From NCBI GenBank assembly GCA_964450435.1, contig CAYVCX010000031.1, forward strand, positions 1 through 32,356: a DNA stretch of 32,356 nt. The letters run 5' to 3'. This document shows positions 30,709 through 32,356 of this stretch, piece by piece (the first letter of the stretch is position 1; each line of letters starts with the position of its first letter). The position numbers were made by a program, and so were the translations under genes. The DNA is from SKLM01 sp964450435 (lineage in GTDB: Bacteria; Chloroflexota; Anaerolineae; B4-G1). The notes under the pieces are model-generated. The model had not been told where the DNA came from and made no database searches. It was given only the letters and a program-made list of their open reading frames with translations.

Positions 30709-32322
30709 CTACGCGTCTGCTGATTCGTGGTGTTTGATGGCTGCAGCTATGAAGGCACTGAAGAGGGGATGGGGGCGCGTCGGCCGAGACTTGAACTCGG
30801 GATGAAACTGGCTAGCCAGCATAAACGGGTGATCCTCCAGCTCGACAATCTCTACGAGACGCCCGTCAGGGGAGAGGCCGCTGAAAACGAGGCCGGCCTC
30901 CGAAAGCAGGTCCCGGTAGGCGTTGTTGACCTCGAAGCGATGGCGATGGCGCTCCTGGACTAGAGGTACCTGGTAGGCCTGGGCGGCCTTGGTCCCCGGC
31001 ACGAGCCGACAGGGATAGAGCCCGAGCCGCATCGTTCCCCCCTTCTCGACGATCGACCGCTGCTCAGGCATAAGGTCTATCACGGGGTACTTGGTGTGGG
31101 TGTCGAACTCGGTGCTGTTCGGTTCGTCGGTGCCCACAGCGTGCCGGGCCAGCTCGACGATCATCACCTGCAGCCCCAGGCAGAGACCGAGGTAGGGAAC
31201 GTTGTTCTTACGTGCCCAGCGGGCGGTTTCGACCTTGCCTTCAATTCCTCGGTCGCCGAATCCGCCAGGGACGACGACGCCGGATACGCCTCTTAGTTGG
31301 TCCCAGCCACGGCCCCGTTCCAGATCTTCGGAGCTCACGAAGCGTACCGCGGCGTCCCAACCGTGCGCTACTGCTGCATGGTCGAGGGCCTCGCTGACGC
31401 TCATGTACGCATCCCTCAGCTCCACGTACTTGCCGACGATGGCGACGGGCAAGGACGGTTTGGGAGCCCGGATGCGGCGGATAAGGGCGTGCCATTCGCG
31501 CAGATCCGGCTGCGCGGACGGCAGCTTCAGCCGCTCGGTGATGAAATCGCCCAGGCCGGCCTCTTCGAGCAACAGCGGCACCTCGTACAGCACGTCAGTG
31601 GTCACCAAGGGAACAACGGCGCGAGGTTCGACGTCGCAGAAGAGCGAGATCTTGTCGCGCAAGGACTCGTCGATCGGGTGATCGGCGCGGGCAACGATGG
31701 CGTCTGGCTGGATGCCGATGGAGCGCAGCTCCCGCACACTATGCTGGGTCGGCTTCGTCTTCAACTCGGCGGTGGCGCGAATATGGGGCAGGAACGTGAC
31801 GTGGATGTAGAATGTGTTGTCCCGGCCCACATCTTGCCGCATTTGGCGGAGCGCTTCGAGGAAGGGCAGCCCTTCGATGTCGCCGACGGTTCCGCCCACT
31901 TCGACGATCACCAACTGAGCGTCTGTTTGTTCACCGACGAGGGCGATACGGCGTTTGATCTCGTCCGTGATGTGGGGGATGACCTGGATCGTACCGCCCA
32001 GGAAATCACCCCGACGTTCCCGGGAGATGATCTCGGCGTAGACCTGGCCGGTCGTGACGTTGCTGTCCCGGGTGAGGCTCTCATCAATGAAGCGCTCGTA
32101 GTGTCCGAGGTCGAGGTCGGTCTCAGCGCCGTCTTGGGTGACGAAGACCTCCCCGTGCTGATAGGGCGACATGGTGCCGGGATCGACGTTGATATAGGGA
32201 TCGAGCTTCTGAATAGAGACGGTAACGCCGCGCGCCTTCAATATACGACCGACCGAGCCCGCCGTCACGCCTTTCCCAACGCCACTCAGCACGCCACCGG
32301 TGCAGAAGATGTACTTACGCAT
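30709..32322 (-). CDS. pyrG: CTP synthase
   Basis: Makes CTP from UTP with glutamine as nitrogen donor, the last step of pyrimidine nucleotide synthesis. The 537-aa protein has the N-terminal amidoligase domain (KYIFCTGGVLSGVGKG, the P-loop-like ATP site; EVGGTVGDIE) and a C-terminal class I glutaminase domain with the triad C381 (GLCLGLQ), H507 and E509 (FHPEF) and the oxyanion segment GGFGDRG. All catalytic residues are present and length is normal. ATG 32322 is preferred because GGGTGA lies about 9 nt upstream; ATG 32331 is also in frame. The promoter would lie beyond the window. No clear terminator is seen before the rpsF promoter. Confidence 0.98.
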   Translation of the reverse strand: MRKYIFCTGGVLSGVGKGVTAGSVGRILKARGVTVSIQKLDPYINVDPGTMSPYQHGEVFVTQDGAETDLDLGHYERFIDESLTRDSNVTTGQVYAEIISRERRGDFLGGTIQVIPHITDEIKRRIALVGEQTDAQLVIVEVGGTVGDIEGLPFLEALRQMRQDVGRDNTFYIHVTFLPHIRATAELKTKPTQHSVRELRSIGIQPDAIVARADHPIDESLRDKISLFCDVEPRAVVPLVTTDVLYEVPLLLEEAGLGDFITERLKLPSAQPDLREWHALIRRIRAPKPSLPVAIVGKYVELRDAYMSVSEALDHAAVAHGWDAAVRFVSSEDLERGRGWDQLRGVSGVVVPGGFGDRGIEGKVETARWARKNNVPYLGLCLGLQVMIVELARHAVGTDEPNSTEFDTHTKYPVIDLMPEQRSIVEKGGTMRLGLYPCRLVPGTKAAQAYQVPLVQERHRHRFEVNNAYRDLLSEAGLVFSGLSPDGRLVEIVELEDHPFMLASQFHPEFKSRPTRPHPLFSAFIAAAIKHHESADA

Positions 32323-32356
32323 TCGATCCATTCACCCAGTGCATAGTCTCGAACAA

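Overview
The window is about 60% GC and carries housekeeping genes with bacterial sigma70-type promoters (TTGACA/TATAAT-like), AGGAGG ribosome binding sites, a leucine T-box leader and a CIRCE/HrcA operator. The gene set and order (bS21, a four-repeat S1 protein, zinc-ribbon/cold-shock genes, a CarD-like protein, an APPQY-type RsmD, rpsF-ssb-rpsR) suggest a chromosomal segment of a Chloroflexota-like bacterium. That placement is inference from general resemblance; no 16S rRNA is present. I see no insertion sequence, prophage, CRISPR array, rRNA or plasmid gene.

Layout. 1-0.8 kb: tRNA-Arg(CCT), its terminator and a UPF0316-type membrane protein. 0.8-5.4 kb (minus strand): one promoter followed by tRNA-Ala(CGC), tRNA-Ala(GGC), a Leu-specifier T-box leader, a metallo-beta-lactamase-fold gene and leuS, apparently one transcription unit. 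5.5-8.9 kb (minus): yebC-ruvC-ruvA plus a membrane-anchored HExxH protein; ruvC has no ATG, GTG or TTG start that includes its first catalytic motif. 9.1-13.6 kb (minus): a promoter, a long leader, two half-ABC exporters forming an asymmetric heterodimer, and a coupled YaeQ-like gene. 13.8-15.1 kb: an anchored clan-A glycoside hydrolase directly downstream of tRNA-Asn and its terminator. 15.1-18.3 kb (plus): a SAM methyltransferase and uvrC.

18.6-22.6 kb (plus): a strong promoter feeds about 240 nt of hairpin-rich non-coding sequence. A row of small RNA- or polymerase-associated genes follows: DksA/TraR-like zinc finger, bS21, S1 protein, zinc-ribbon/cold-shock fusion, an unknown 121-aa protein, a cold shock protein and a CarD-like protein. 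22.8-25.0 kb: CIRCE-controlled groES-groEL with a clear terminator. 25.0-28.2 kb: divergent rsmD and a long RelA/SpoT homologue. 28.2-32.3 kb (minus): a membrane-anchored parvulin-type foldase, the rpsF-ssb-rpsR operon and pyrG.

The theme is translation, stress response and genome maintenance. The most distinctive features are the tRNA-Ala/T-box(Leu)/MBL/leuS unit, the structured untranslated segment before the DksA-like gene with the RNA-binding cluster behind it, a Rel protein combining an intact HD hydrolase site with a RelA-type EFDD motif, and the missing canonical ruvC start. I found no defence or mobile system. All identifications come from reading motifs by eye; no database search was run.
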